From Erythroxylum novogranatense (lineage: Eukaryota; Streptophyta; Magnoliopsida; Malpighiales; Erythroxylaceae): a DNA stretch of 64,000 nucleotides. The notes below the pieces were generated by a model, which worked only from the letters and a program-made list of their open reading frames with translations, did not search any database and was not told where the DNA came from. Where the stretch lies: contig JAIWQS010000079.1 in the NCBI GenBank assembly GCA_029891385.1, positions 248,001 through 312,000 on the forward strand, read 5' to 3'. Positions 10,714 through 22,173 of this stretch are shown here, piece by piece. Both the position numbers and the translations under genes were made by a program. Every line of letters starts with the position of its first letter. Position 1 is the stretch's first letter.

Positions 10714-12173
10714 TTTGTGGTTGATTATGTCTGAAAATATAAATTATTAAAACATGAGCATACTAGTCAACAATTTATGGAACTTTGTATAAAATCATGA
10801 TGCATGTATGCATGATGATAGATTTAACAAAACTTAAAAAAATTAAAACATTATACGACGGTTATTTTCTTATCTATAATAGACTAAGTGACGGTGGGCC
10901 ATCTTATCCATTAAAAGAAAAACTGGGACCCTCCCACTCAAAAATTACCAGGCATCACATGCCCAATTTTTTAAGAAGCATCTTAATTTAGCCTATACTT
11001 TTACCAACAGAGCTACGATTGGCAGTTTATTGATAAAAATTGTTGAGTGTTTAACCATTTGATTCATTCACTAAAGATACCTACAAACCATGCCTCGGTG
11101 GGAGGTCACATTTGCTATCATTAAGTGGGCTTATCCTTAAGGAGACCAAAACCATGCAAGCTCTAGGATCCATGCCCTCCGATTGGGAGTCACACTTCAC
11201 CACATGCAAATGGGCCATCATTTGGAGACCGTGGACTCTCACAGGAGCATCCTCTCCCACTCCATCTTGTCTAGATGAAATTTATTATCCATCCTATATT
11301 GTTTCATTATATATCTCATACATAATGAATGCATGGCAAAGCCTAGGGTTGGCAATTTTCTAAATGACATGCAATCACATAATATCACATATTATAAGCA
11401 TTCATTTCTCTATTCATCACATGAACTAATAAAGTCACTTTTGATTGTCCATCCTAGAAAAATTAAATAATTACAAGCCTTTTAGGCCCAAAGTATTCTT
11501 CTTGGACTTGGATCTTCCACTTCGAACTCTTCACAAACATGATCCGGCCCATTTGGTAAACAAAATGTAATGGCATATACGAAAATTGAATTTTGTCACT
11601 TTGAAAAATAAAATTCCAGCACCAGATTTTTAGAAAACCAAATCTTTGTTTTGACAAAAAATTCCAGCACTAGTATTCATTAAAACCGAAGCTCATTTCA
11701 TGAAAATAAAAACCAGCACTTAGTATTTTAGTAAACCGAAATTTGATTCTTTGAAACAAAATCCAGCACTTGTTTTTACAATAAAAACCGAAAAGTTATC
11801 CATTGAAACAAAATTCCAGCAACTACGTTTTCACAAAACTTATGCCAATACACAAAAGGATACACCAAAAATTTTACCTTTCCATTTCTTTAATCCATTG
11901 CTGCTCCATCCTCATCATTACTTCAATTTGTACATTACAAAAACAAACAAAATAGAAAAAAGAAACCAAGGAGGAAACATGGTGATGATAGACCACCCTC
12001 CTTGTTACAACCAATGAGGAAATCTTAGAAGGTAAATTTAACTTCTATGGACAACCAAAAGAGCAAACATACACCATGCATATTTCTATCACATAAAAAT
12101 ATGCAGCATACACAAAAAGATTGCCAACCCATGCATCCAATATATAGGAACCGAAATCATGCATTAGAAACTG
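10714..12173 (-). other. COP-1 untranslated leader
   Basis: About 1.46 kb between the primer-binding site and the gag ATG. It matches the COP-2 leader at 60444-61828 in reverse complement. It contains a five-copy minisatellite (11611-11830) and no convincing gene; the open frames here are short and differ between copies. Confidence 0.8.
11611..11830 (-). repeat. Leader minisatellite, five copies of a 47-52 bp unit
   Basis: Units starting near 11611, 11661, 11711, 11761 and 11811 share ATTCCAGCAC followed by an AT-rich stretch and often AACCGAA. COP-2 has three recognisable copies (60791, 60847, 60893). Confidence 0.8.
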
Positions 12174-12185
12174 GCTCTGATACCA
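12174..12185 (-). other. COP-1 primer-binding site (initiator tRNA-Met type)
   Basis: On the - strand, TGGTATCAGAGC matches the initiator tRNA-Met 3' complement exactly, two bases after the LTR end. Confidence 0.9.
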
Positions 12186-12187
12186 AT

Positions 12188-14276
12188 TGTTGGATTAGAA
12201 AAAGAAAACATGCTTTGTTTGGCAAAATGGTAGATTTCAAAACTTTTAAGAAATCATTACTTACAGTGGAAGCAACAAATCCAAATCAACATGCCAATCC
12301 ATACATGATATGGTATAAGGATAATAAAATATAAACAAGATCAGGAGTATTATCGACTCCTTCGCTACAGCTTTAAATCCTCGCTGCGCTATCCTCTCCT
12401 TCTTCGTGTATCCAAATCCTTTGCCTTTGACTCTTTTCCTTTAACAATCTACTTTCTCCTTATTGTAGTATCCTCAACCAATTAGATTTACCACCTGTTC
12501 TTCAAGGACAATTAGGTTAATAAAATCCTTTAATGGGAAAGGAGAAGAAATGTTTGGATGAGATTTTATTAGAAGAAGAAGAAGCAAAATTGAAACTCTT
12601 TCAAATTGGTATTTCGATTCTCCCTTTCATGAAAGGACAGAAGGTGTAAAGAACATGCAAGAACCCTTTCTTGCCTACCAATTTTGTATATGCATGGATG
12701 GAAGGAGAGAGAGGCATCAAATGCATCACTTCTTTCATTAATCACTCATAAAATAGCCCATAAATGAGATTATATTCATTTATCTTTATGATGGCTATTT
12801 GAAAAGACCATAACCTAAAATTCAATACCTAATTTTGGTTTTGCCAAGAAGAAAGAAGGAAGGTGGTCCATCTAATGTACATCTTTCATCTTTAATCTAA
12901 TGAATGCAAATAGGTTACAAGCCAACATTAAAAGACAACCATTAAACCATTTAATGGTAAGTTCATAACTCCATTTAATGATGATTAACCATAATAAAGA
13001 CCATATTTATTTAGCATTTTAATGTCAAATATGTGGTTACACATTTAACCTAGGAATAACCGAAATTCCTATCTTCTTCTTAATTTTTAAATATAATTAA
13101 TCCAATTAATTACATTAAACCAAAAACTAAGCACATTACTAAATGTACATTTGGGCTTCTTTAATTAGACCAAGCCCAAGATTCAATTATGGGCTTCTAA
13201 TTAACCTCTATTTATATTTCTTACTTAGCTTGAGAACCTTCCTTAAAGCCAGGTGGGGAATCTTATTGGACATTGATAATTCAAGCTCCAATAAGCCTAG
13301 AATTAATTCAATCTCATTGGAATTAATTCTAGCTTATTAACTAAATGTCATTCCACTAAAGACAATTAGTTGAACTCTTGAATTATTAAATATTATGACA
13401 TTATGTCTAATTGCAAACCCTATTTAGAACCTTATTATAGCCATCCGCACAACAAAGGGTAAAATTACCGTTTTTCCATTATGTTGGTTTTTCCTTCTAG
13501 ATCTCTCATTTTACTTTATATGGTGATTAACACATAAGATCTCATCTCAGTGTTAAGACTTGATGGGTAGCTTGTCCATCAAACTATTGGCGCCAGTTTA
13601 ATTACCAAATCTCCTTAAAACATCTAGAAGAGATGATAACACTATAAACTCTTTATTTGAGTGAATGTTCCCTAATACATGTTTCAATTAATAATTCCAA
13701 CATGCAGACACTGGATTAATACTATGTAAAAATCCATTCCGATCATATCAAGAATTATAATGAAACATATATGAGTTCACCACTCATCAAGATTATGGTT
13801 CATAATAAGCGAATGCTTAAATTGTATGTTTTAAGATTAAAGTAACGACCCACTTTATTCTTGAAAACATACTTGATTCCAGATTCATTTAATAGTGTCA
13901 TTATCGATAGTCAACTACTATCATGATATGAAACTCATCATTTCATTGAAGTAAACTCCTTTACTTATATGGAGATAAATCGCAACACTACATTGTAAAC
14001 TATAATCAAGCAACCAACTTGATTATTCAACTGTGAATCAATTAATTTAGATTCTAATAATATACATGTTTCCCATACATCTCTATGTATATGTATATTA
14101 CTTACAAAAGAATCTTGGTACCTTATGACCAGATATATAATGCTCATACAGATAAAACCGAACTTTTTTGTTTTATTAATAATAAATATTTTCATTACAA
14201 AAATGTAACTGAAGAAGATAAAGTTACATGTAAATACACTTGCTTTCCAGGGCACTATATTTACATAACCCCAACA
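12188..14276 (-). repeat. COP-1 5' LTR (2089 bp)
   Basis: On the - strand it runs from TGTTGGGGTTATG to ...TCTAATCCAACA. It matches the COP-2 LTR (58328-60429), the solo LTRs at 30718-34913 and the truncated LTR at 18157/28855. The short open frames are not conserved between copies. Confidence 0.93.
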
Positions 14277-15638
14277 ATAGCTTCTTTGATTTAACAAGAC
14301 TCTTCTAAACATGCTGCCAGATTTAATGCTCGAGAGAAAAGAATGGAGCAATGGGAGATGAAGGCTAAAAATATCAACTCCTATATCACTCAACTATCCA
14401 ATAAGATGAGCGAGCACTAAGGGAGGAGCAATGTCACTATTTTCTCTTATACTGTTATGAACCCAAAGAGTTTGAGTGCCATCACTCTTTAAAGTGGGAA
14501 GCAAGTAAGGTTCAGTGATCAAGAAGAGGGAGTAGATGAAGAGGAGATTGAATGTGAAGAATTGCCTTCAATATCTGCAAGAGTCAAGAAGTCTAAAAAC
14601 TCTAAGGAGAGGGCAATTTTAAATGAAAAGGAGTCCACATCTTTAAAGAGGAAAGAAGTGAATTCTGAGAGCAACCAGGAATCAACCAAGTATGGAGCCT
14701 ATGAAGACAATGATAAGGAGGTAAATCTTAAAGACCTTCCTTTTCCTAATTCATATTTAATGAGCAAAAGAATGACTAAAATTGAACATAAGAAAGATAT
14801 CATTAATTTGTTTGGTAGAGTGGAAGGCAACATTCCTTTACTTAATCTTGTTAAATGGGTTCCTGCTTATGCTAAGTACCTTAAAGACCTGTTTACTAAC
14901 AAAAGGAAGTTCATACCAAATGAAAGAGTGCAAGCTAGCTCAAATGTGTTTGCTCTATTTAAACCCCAAATTCTTGTAAAATTCCAAGACCCTGGATCTT
15001 TCACTATCCCTTGCACTATAGGTAAAGTTACCATAGGGGGAGCCTTTTTAGATCTAGGGGTAGCTATAAATGTGATGCCTATGTCTATCTATATGTCATT
15101 GGGAGTCAAGAATCTTAAGCCTACATCTATAGTTCTCCAATTGGTTGATAGGTCTGTTAGGCATCCTATGGGCAATATAAAGGATATCTTGGTGCACGTT
15201 AAGGGTTTCATCTTTCCCGCTGATTTTTATGTGCTTGACATGTCTTCTGAAGTTGTGTAGGACACCACACTGATTCTTGGTAGACCTTTCTTAAGGACTA
15301 GTAGCACTACGATTAGCAAGAAAGAAGGTACCATTACTATGGAAGTAGATGATCAAAAAGCGTGTTTTAATATGTATGAAACAATGAAACATCCTCATGA
15401 AGATTATTTTCTTTTGGGAGTTAACATGCTTGATATTGCTGTTGATGATGCCTATTCTAAATTTGAATTCCAAAATGTTTACTTTAGCTCTACACTGTAT
15501 TCATTGGATTCTTTTATTGTCAATGATGACCCTTTGGGAGAAAGATTTTCTATTAGCGATTCAGGTGAATCTGGCATTATGGAGGCTGACATCGACATAG
15601 CAAGTGTTAAAGTTGTTTCACCACAGCATAGTTATTGA
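14277..15638 (+). pseudogene. ATH-1 gag C-terminus and protease, no RT downstream
   Basis: The frame that opens at 14562 extends upstream, with stops, to EKRMEQWEMKAKNI and SAITL*SGKQVRF; the stops are at 14418 and 14490. From 14562 a charged linker leads to DLPFPNSYLMSKRM, VKWVPAYAKYLKDL and the protease: FTIPCTIGKVTIGGAFLDLG, with the catalytic D of the Athila-type DLGA motif (here DLGV), then LQLVDRSVRHPMG and PADFYVLDM. One TAG at 15258 interrupts it before ILGRPFLRTSS, and the frame then runs to a TGA at 15636. In ordinary Athila elements RT follows; here the coding region ends instead, followed by 3' non-coding DNA. Confidence 0.85.
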
Positions 15639-16609
15639 CTGAAGATTCACCAGGAGAATCAAAAACCTCCATAACAACTAGTAGTTTTTTTTCTTCATTT
15701 TTTACTTACTTTTGCCCTGTGAATACTTATGACATGGTTTGGTGCATTAGTTGATTAAGTAAGTGTGGGGGAGAAACCATCCCAGTGGGAAAATAGCTTA
15801 GTTTTTAGTTTAATCAATTGCTTTTCAATTCAATAAACTTTCCTTCTAGTTTTGTTTCTTATCGTCCTTTTGTTGTGATGGCTTGCACTTTTTGCTTTCT
15901 TTTTTTGTGCTTTATCTTTTTTGTTTAACATTGAGGACAATCTTATGTTCAAGTGTTGGGGAAGAATGTCTATCTTTTTTAATTCAACAAAAAACTTCTT
16001 CATGCATCAATTTTGGTCAATAGTGTGTTTACAATTTGAGGTGAATGTGCACTTATATGTCATTTTATGCCATTTTTTTGCATTTTTGCCATCTTTCACT
16101 ACGGCCATCATTGGTTTCACTACGGCTCAAATATCCTTCTAACAAGGTTAATATCTCAATTAAGCGATCTCAAGGTTAAAAAAAACATATAGTAACACTT
16201 TCTTAGCATACTCTCATTTATCTCCGTTGAACAATGAGGCAAAAGTGGAACAAGTAACTTGAAGTCACAAGATCAAACATGGACATTTCGGGTAAAGTTC
16301 GTTGTAACGACGACAGTGTTTCGCCATGGTGCAACCAATAAATATCGTTACGATGAAACCATTAAAGATTTCCGTGATGAACCTTCGAATCAGCGTAAAC
16401 CCGAACCATTTTTTAAAATTTCACATACTGTATAACTCGATCAACAACCATTTTTGAAAAGAAAACCTATTTTTGATAAGTAATAGCAGCAGTTGACAGA
16501 TCATATACACATTCCACTAGCTTGACACCCACGGTTCCCTTCGGAGACTTGTCTCATTTTCTTTTCTCTTATATTTTTCACCACCAACTTCCACCCATGG
16601 TTTGCTCGA
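15639..16609 (+). other. ATH-1 3' non-coding region
   Basis: There is no gene. Two purine boxes of the kind seen in Athila/Tat 3' regions occur: AAGTGTGGGGGAGAAACC near 15760 and AAGTGTTGGGGAAG near 15950, the second preceded by CATTGAGGACAA. In ATH-2 these boxes are about 2.5 kb apart and enclose an accessory ORF; here the gap is under 200 bp. A block at 16115-16230 matches ATH-2 38565-38650 on the same strand although the coding strands are opposite. A short cluster of TCGCCATGG/GTTACGATGAAACC words lies at 16300-16410. Confidence 0.7.
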
Positions 16610-17412
16610 GTTCATTCCTAGTTGTGAGGCTTCCGGTTGCAATGTGTGACTAGGCAATTTCCTTCCTCTTGAAGATATGACGATGGCTGGAGTTCAATGT
16701 TATCAAAAGGGGAGTAGCTTAATCCATAGTTTAGAAATGATTTATGAATGCCTAAGTCTAGGATTTGTAACTTGTAGTTAAGCTACTTGATTAAGGTTTA
16801 ATCAAATGTTGGATTATGTGTAGTCATATTGTTTGATGTAGAACTTTGAGTTTGAATATATGAAGTCTCATACATGTCATTTGTGATCCTCTTGGTTCTC
16901 ATTATTGTTGCATGGTTGTGGTTGATATTGAGTTGATTAAGATTTCATTTGACCTATTGCATTGGGTGACCCTACAACACACACTAAGTCGCACTTAACA
17001 GGATCTTAAGAAATGGCCCATTGATTAAGATCTTTGATTTAAAGAGTTCTTTAAGGTTTATCATTTTGATGTTTAGTGATCACTAATCCATAAGAAAATC
17101 AATTTCGGATTAGGATGACCAAAGCTCATTTTCAATAGGATTCTATCACTTTTGATCACATATTTTAATCTTTCCGTTTTCCATTCCCAAAAATCCAAAA
17201 GTACATTTTACAATTCAATTTATTTTGGTTAGTGTTTTCAAGGATCAAAAGCCCCTCTCTTCCTAATTAGATTTTATAGTATGACATATAGGTTGGCTTA
17301 GGTCCATTCATTTTAGGTTCTGATTATGTGAAATGACCTGAGGTTGCACCCTATATTGCAATCCTTGGATTATTTTTTATTTGACCTTCAAGGTACAAAC
17401 AAGGTCGAATCA
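16610..17412 (+). repeat. Athila-type LTR, left edge uncertain
   Basis: It matches the reverse complement of the ATH-2 right LTR (44141-44969): GGGGAGTAGCTTAAT, AGGATTTGTAACTTGTAG, ATATGAAGTCTCATAC and the 3' end ...GGTCGAATCA. An Athila-type primer-binding site follows directly, so it serves as the 5' LTR of the collapsed copy. The true start was not located; similarity is visible back to about 16610. Confidence 0.75.
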
Positions 17413-17413
17413 A

Positions 17414-17432
17414 ATAAGCGCCTTTGTAGGGG
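17414..17432 (+). other. Athila-type primer-binding site (tRNA-Asp type, degenerate)
   Basis: AAGCGCCTTTGTAGGGGA, two bases after the LTR end, resembles TGGCGCCGTTGCCGGGGA, the complement of plant tRNA-Asp used by Athila elements. ATH-2 has TGGCGTCCTTGCTAGGAA in the same place. Confidence 0.75.
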
Positions 17433-17907
17433 AACCAAGCAATTGGTTTTCTAAGTTGAATTTTGTCAATTTGTAGCTAAACGAGGTTAGAGCTTTTTCT
17501 TTTAGATTGAATTCTAGATAATTTAGCTTTATAGTTTCCATTTTGCATAGCAGCATAATTTTGGCAATACATATTTTGATAGTTAGCATTTTACATTTAC
17601 TTTCTCTGTGAATTTTCTTTTCGCGGCGACTAACTCTCACCTTCGTTGCGACGAACATTAACATTTTCTACTTCACCAAGGCAAATTTCATCTTCACCAT
17701 GACAAACACTTATTCATTGTGGCCAACTTCTTCTTCATACATACTTTCACACATACTTTCATACATAATCTCACACATATTCTCGTACATACATTCATAC
17801 ATACTTATATGCACATGCACATGCATCCTTCACATCTTATCTTTTTACTTAGTTTTGTGTGCTTGCAAGACAATTTTGTTTTATTTTATTTATATTTGAA
17901 TTTTTTC
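17433..17907 (+). other. ATH-1 leader with ACATAC-rich simple repeats
   Basis: Untranslated leader. 17740-17830 is built from CATACATACTTTCACACAT-like words; ATH-2 has the reverse complement equivalent at about 43800-43860. Open frames through it (17699, 17719) read into low-complexity peptide and are not treated as genes. Confidence 0.65.
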
Positions 17908-18090
17908 ATGCCTCAAAAAATCAAACTTCTACCTTTCCACCTTGAAATTGAGAGATGCCTGAGAAAAATTAGAAAGGAGAAGAGAGAAAAAGGGAAAAGC
18001 AAGGTAGTCTTTGAGGAGCAGAATTCAGTGGATTCTAGCCTATCAAGTAGTGAGAGTGAGTCATTAACAGGTGAGATAATGACCTCTAAG
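17908..18090 (+). pseudogene. Probable Athila-type gag N-terminal fragment
   Basis: It begins with an ATG at 17908 after the leader: MPQKIKLLPFHLEIERC, then a lysine- and serine-rich stretch (RKEKREKGKSKVVFEEQ, SLSSSESES). Its position after leader and primer-binding site suggests the gag start, but I do not recognise the peptide itself. At 18091 it is fused to an LTR tail, where the frame ends (stop at 18118). Confidence 0.5.
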
Positions 18091-18156
18091 GCTATATTGC
18101 AATCCTTGGATTATTTTTGATTTGACCTCCAAGGGTACGAATAAGGTTCGAATCAA
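18091..18156 (+). repeat. Athila LTR tail left by an internal deletion
   Basis: TATATTGCAATCCTTGG through GGTTCGAATCA repeats the last 60-65 bp of the LTR ending at 17412. It is all that remains of the second element's 3' LTR. Confidence 0.75.
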
Positions 18157-18727
18157 CATTCAGCCCTAATAAAACCAAAATTGCACCTTCCATTTTTAAT
18201 TTTTTTTAATTTAATTAATCTAATTAAACTAATTAAACTAAAGTCTAGCCCATTTCTAAATGTTCATTTGGGCTTCTAATTAACCATTAATTAGTGCAAG
18301 CCCAACATTCAATCATGGGCTTTAAAACTTTCATTTATATTTCTTACTTTGCTTAATAACCTTCCTTTAAGCCAAGTAGGAAATCTTATTGGACTTAGAT
18401 AATTCAAGCTCTAATAAGCCTAGAATTAATTTAATCTCATTAGAATTAATTTTAGCTTATTAACTAAATATCATTCCATTAAAGACAATTAGTTGAACTC
18501 TTGAGTTACTAAATATTATGAGAACACATATTTCAAATAAGATGTCCAATTGTAAACCTTATTATGAACCTTATTATAGCCATTTGCACAACAAAGGATA
18601 AAATTACCCTTTTTCCCTTATATTGGTTTTTCCTTCTAGATCTCATGTTTTACTATATATGGTGATTAACACACAAGATCTATTCTTGTTGTTAAGACTT
18701 GATAGGTAGCTATTCCATCAAACTTCT
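18157..18727 (-). repeat. Truncated COP-1-family LTR, inner part (left of GYP-3)
   Basis: It matches the middle of the COP-1-family LTR in - orientation (GCCCATTTCTAAATG, TTAATTAGTGCAAGCCCA, GACAATTAGTTGAACTC). About 0.8 kb of the LTR's 3' end is missing at the junction with ATH-1. It continues at 28860 across GYP-3. Confidence 0.88.
18723..18727. repeat. GYP-3 target-site duplication, left copy
   Basis: CTTCT here and at 28855-28859 is a perfect 5-bp duplication. Removing GYP-3 and one copy restores a continuous COP-1-family LTR. Confidence 0.93.
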
Positions 18728-21489
18728 TGTAGCGCCCCCTCACTATAGGGTACACATCGGGAAACCTGAAGGTCGCTCCGATACGTATCCCACGATAAAG
18801 GTGCACCACCAGAACATTTCCCTTAATAATCCACATGGCATCGCAATAATTTAAAACCATAACACAACACGATATCAGAAACCACTAAATTTTAAAATCA
18901 TAATATCAATCACATACGGTCATCCAATAACAGAATAGACAAGTCTATCACCCCCGAACAAAACCAAAAGGAAACTCGATACAAGCATCTATCCTAAGTC
19001 ATCCTCAAAATCCAACCGGTGACCAACTCACTGTGCCATCGCTTCTCCGCCAAAGACGCCAAGACGGTAGAAAAGGCTATCTCTGAAGCTAGGGTCTACT
19101 CTATCGATCCTGAAAAATTAGATGCAATTTTGGGTGAGTTTGCGAACTCAAGGAGAAACCATCATCGATGGTTCACTCAAATCATGCATTACGAAATTGC
19201 ATATAACGCGCACGGTAATATTCGATTAACGGATATATAACAATTTCACATGAGTCTATAACAATTTACGTGATATCGGTAATAATTTACAATAGCATAA
19301 AACAGTTCACATCACAATTTACGAGAAATCATGGCATCACGCAGCTCAAGAATAGTCACACAATTTGGCAATTCAATCACCATGTATATAATGCATATGA
19401 GACTCTTTCCGCTTATTCAAGATTGCCCAAGTGCTCATTCAAAGGTTCATGGGGGACGATCGTGATTTCTCCCTCGGCTCGTGGTCTGTCAAGACAAGTG
19501 TTCGAGCTCGAGGCTCTTTCCGTGATAATAGCACTTGGGTCACATGTCCATTATCTGATCATACATTTATGCATGCAATGCAGTGTTCGGTAATTCAGTG
19601 TACGGCTATAAAAGCCCAAAGATTGTGATTCTCAAGAATATACGAATTCATCCAATACAGTAATCCAATCCAGTACAATAGAAATATGTCATTTGATCAC
19701 GTACATTTCAGTAATAATGCAATTTCACAGTCCAATACAGTAGAGGCATACCATCCGATCATGTATATTTCATTAATCATACAGTTTCACATTTGGCAAG
19801 TAATTCACGTTGAGCATTTAAACAGTCAAGAATTTGAGAAACCAACTAGGTTACTCACTTGTAACTTCCGAGCTATTGCCTGGAAGTTCCAGCAATGTCC
19901 GTGAAATGACGATCCAACCTCACCTCTATAACAGTAAAATACAGTCCCATTACTAGATGCTCAATTAAATAGTTCAGTAATGCATATATCTCAGTGAAAT
20001 TATGTACAATGCATGCTCATGATTTTCCCGGCGTTAAAACCCAATTTATAACTCTTATGCCTCATTCTAACTCGTCACTTAATTGATCGACAGTAATTGA
20101 TCCAATCCTAAAATCCAGTTCAATTTCCTCAATTCAAACTCCCTATAGCAATTCCATAACCATTAGGTCAAAACCTCTATTGAGAATCCCAATTAAAACT
20201 CCAATTGTCTCAATTCAATATTTAGGTCACACTATGAACCAATAATTGACCTTAATCTTGATAAATCAATACCATTTAAATTAAATTCTAACTCCCATAA
20301 TTATCCTCAATTGTAGAACTCTTTCTCTAGTTCATAATGAATCGAGAATCACCTCAATCGGAGGTCTATACCATAAGTTATGCCTAATAAACTAACAATC
20401 ATTCAATCAGAAAAACCCCTGCCCGCCATGGTTAAGCTCTCGCCATGGCGTGAAATGGTTCGTCATTGGCGTGAAGACTGCTCGCCGCGATGAACAACAC
20501 ATTATGGGCGCGCCGCGAGACGAACGAGGCTCGTCGCGGCGTCAACTAATTGATGCTCGCTGCGGCGAACGAATAAAAATTCGCCGCGGCGTGCGACGAA
20601 TTCTTCGTCTTCTCCGATCGATTTTCCGCCATTAATGCTTTTTAAAACCTCCATTAACACTCTAACTACTTAATCCATCCCAATAAATGCCATAACTGCT
20701 AGAAACAACTACTAATAACAACAATAAAGCCTTAACAACTTACCAATCGAATATCAACTCTCAAAATCACCGTAAACCCTAAACCTTTCAAACTCCACGA
20801 TAACCCACTCCCAAGCTTTCCAACCTTAATCAATCACGATAAATCAGTTAGCCTAACACAATAGGAAGAAAACCATAGAGGAAAGATCGAAGAATCCTTA
20901 CCTATGGAGGAAATCGAAATCACCGTGGAGAAGGGAGAAGAAGAAATGCGATTTTGGCTTAGGGTAAGATCCCCAAATTCAACCCTAGCCTATTTATAGA
21001 CTTAAGTCTCCAATTCATTCCAAATTTCAGTCTCTAAATTTCAATGGCTCAATATGTTAATTTTCTATCAATATAACTCTAATATTTCCTTTTCCATTGG
21101 ACAATTCTTTCAGTACTATATAGTCAATCAGTCTGTCACTCCACAAGTTCCGATCCGGGCATTTTCTCCCGAATTTCCAAAAAATTTCCTATCAGTCACT
21201 ATCAATTATCAATAACTCTTAGACTATTCTAAATCAGTCATTCAAGCTCGCTTATTCCTAATTTCTCAATCAATTACAATCCAGTCAGTTCACAACCCAG
21301 TCAATCCATACTCACAATTAAAATGCCGAAAAATCATGAATGCATGCACCTATGAATAAATGCATATGCAATAAACCAGTTCCTCTATAATTAGAGGCCA
21401 GTAGCATGCTCAGTCGGTGAATGCAATGAAACTTATTAGTCTAACCCAAAGATACGTAATGCCCTTGCTATGAGAGAACGGAAGTTACA
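18728..21489 (-). repeat. GYP-3 3' LTR (2762 bp)
   Basis: Bounded by TGTAGCGCCCC and ...GAAGTTACA. It aligns throughout with 26058-28854. The stretch up to about 19560 is more divergent, with many differences at CAG words. It holds the motif array at 20425-20600; the sequence near 20890-21000 (TATTTATA and purine-rich) could contain the promoter, but this was not resolved. Confidence 0.94.
20425..20600. repeat. GC-rich TCGCCGCGGCG-type motif array in the GYP-3 3' LTR
   Basis: Seven to eight imperfect copies of a palindrome-like word (CTCGCCATGGCGTG, CTCGCCGCGATG, CTCGTCGCGGCGTC, TTCGCCGCGGCGTG) spaced roughly 20-30 bp apart in otherwise AT-rich DNA. The 5' LTR has the corresponding array at 27760-27965. 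Confidence 0.85.
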
Positions 21490-21503
21490 TTCACCCTTTT
21501 CTA
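21490..21503 (-). other. GYP-3 polypurine tract
   Basis: On the - strand, AGAAAAGGGTGAA directly precedes the TGTAACTTCC start of the 3' LTR. Confidence 0.75.
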
Positions 21504-21888
21504 ATTAAAATTTCGCCCACGTAAATTTAATACCTGTCCAATCGAATAAATGAGGATACTGACTCCTCATATGCTCCTTAGTCTCCCATGTAGCTTCCTC
21601 AGAAGAGTGGTTTTTTCAAAGGACTTTCACCAATGGAATCACCCTGTTCCTCAGCTGCTTGACCCTTGATCCTATAATCTGTACCGGCTCCTCGACATAA
21701 CTCATATTACTGGCTATCTCAATCTCCTGAGCTGGAATCATATGCGTCGGGTCAGAACGGTATCGTCGGAGCATACTAACATGAAACACGTCATGCATCT
21801 GGGACATCTCACTCGGTAATGCCAGTCTATAAGCCAATGGTCCTATCCTCTCAAGGATCTCATATGGACCGACATACCGAGGGCTCAA
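21504..21888 (-). pseudogene. GYP-3 integrase C-terminus and chromodomain remnant
   Basis: The - strand from 21888 reads [33 protein letters not shown], then VKQLRNRVIPLVKVL. A TGA replaces the following Trp codon, after which KNHSSEEATWE and QYPHLFD complete the chromodomain-like end and the frame closes beside the polypurine tract. GYP-1 also has a stop at the same Trp position, by a different codon (TAA). Confidence 0.88.
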
Positions 21889-22173
21889 CTTGCCTTACGG
21901 CCAAACCTCAAGATTCTTTCCAAGGAGACACTTGAGAAACACTCATCCCCTACATCAGACTCCATCTCTCGCCGACGCTAATCCACGGCTCTTTCATTCA
22001 TCCCCGAGCCGCCTTGATGCGACTCGGATCAATCAGTACCTTATCCATCAGATCCGAATCACTGGACCCTCAATCGATCTCATACCCTCTTCATCCCAAT
22101 ACAAATGGCGATCGACAAGACCTCCCATACAAGGCCTCATACGGTGCCATCCGAATACTACTCGACATCGTTA

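Larger units (their letters stand above)
7303..14276 (-). mobile_element. COP-1: Ty1/copia LTR retrotransposon, 3' end interrupted by GYP-1
   Basis: Reading on the - strand from 14276: a 2.1-kb LTR, primer-binding site, long leader, gag, protease, integrase, RT, RNase H. The copia order (integrase before RT) is clear. GYP-1 interrupts RNase H at 7302/7303; the rest of RNase H and the 3' LTR would lie left of the window. The COP-2 copy at 58328 belongs to the same family and allows deletions and duplications to be read off. COP-1 is itself inserted in the ATH-1 gag region at 14276/14277. All domains carry stops or frameshifts. Confidence 0.92.
14277..18156 (+). mobile_element. ATH-1: Athila-lineage gag-pro element plus collapsed second copy
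   Basis: It starts abruptly inside gag, where COP-1 is inserted. Order: gag C-terminus and protease, 3' non-coding DNA with two TAAGTGTGGGGGAG-type boxes, an LTR (about 16610-17412), an Athila-type tRNA-Asp primer-binding site, leader and gag start, then a jump at about 18091 to the last 65 bp of another LTR. The arrangement looks like two elements sharing one LTR, the second having lost nearly its whole interior. No RT, RNase H or integrase is present. The lineage call rests on the protease and on the FNMYETMKHP segment after it, both typical of Athila. Confidence 0.8.

Noticed and set aside
13965..14393. A 142-codon - strand open frame
   Set aside because: It spans the COP-1 LTR end and the ATH-1 junction, so it is a chance frame across an insertion boundary.
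17699..17899. Open frame rich in Ile, Ser, His and Tyr in the ATH-1 leader, possibly membrane-like
   Set aside because: It is a translation of CATACATAC-type simple repeats in untranslated leader.
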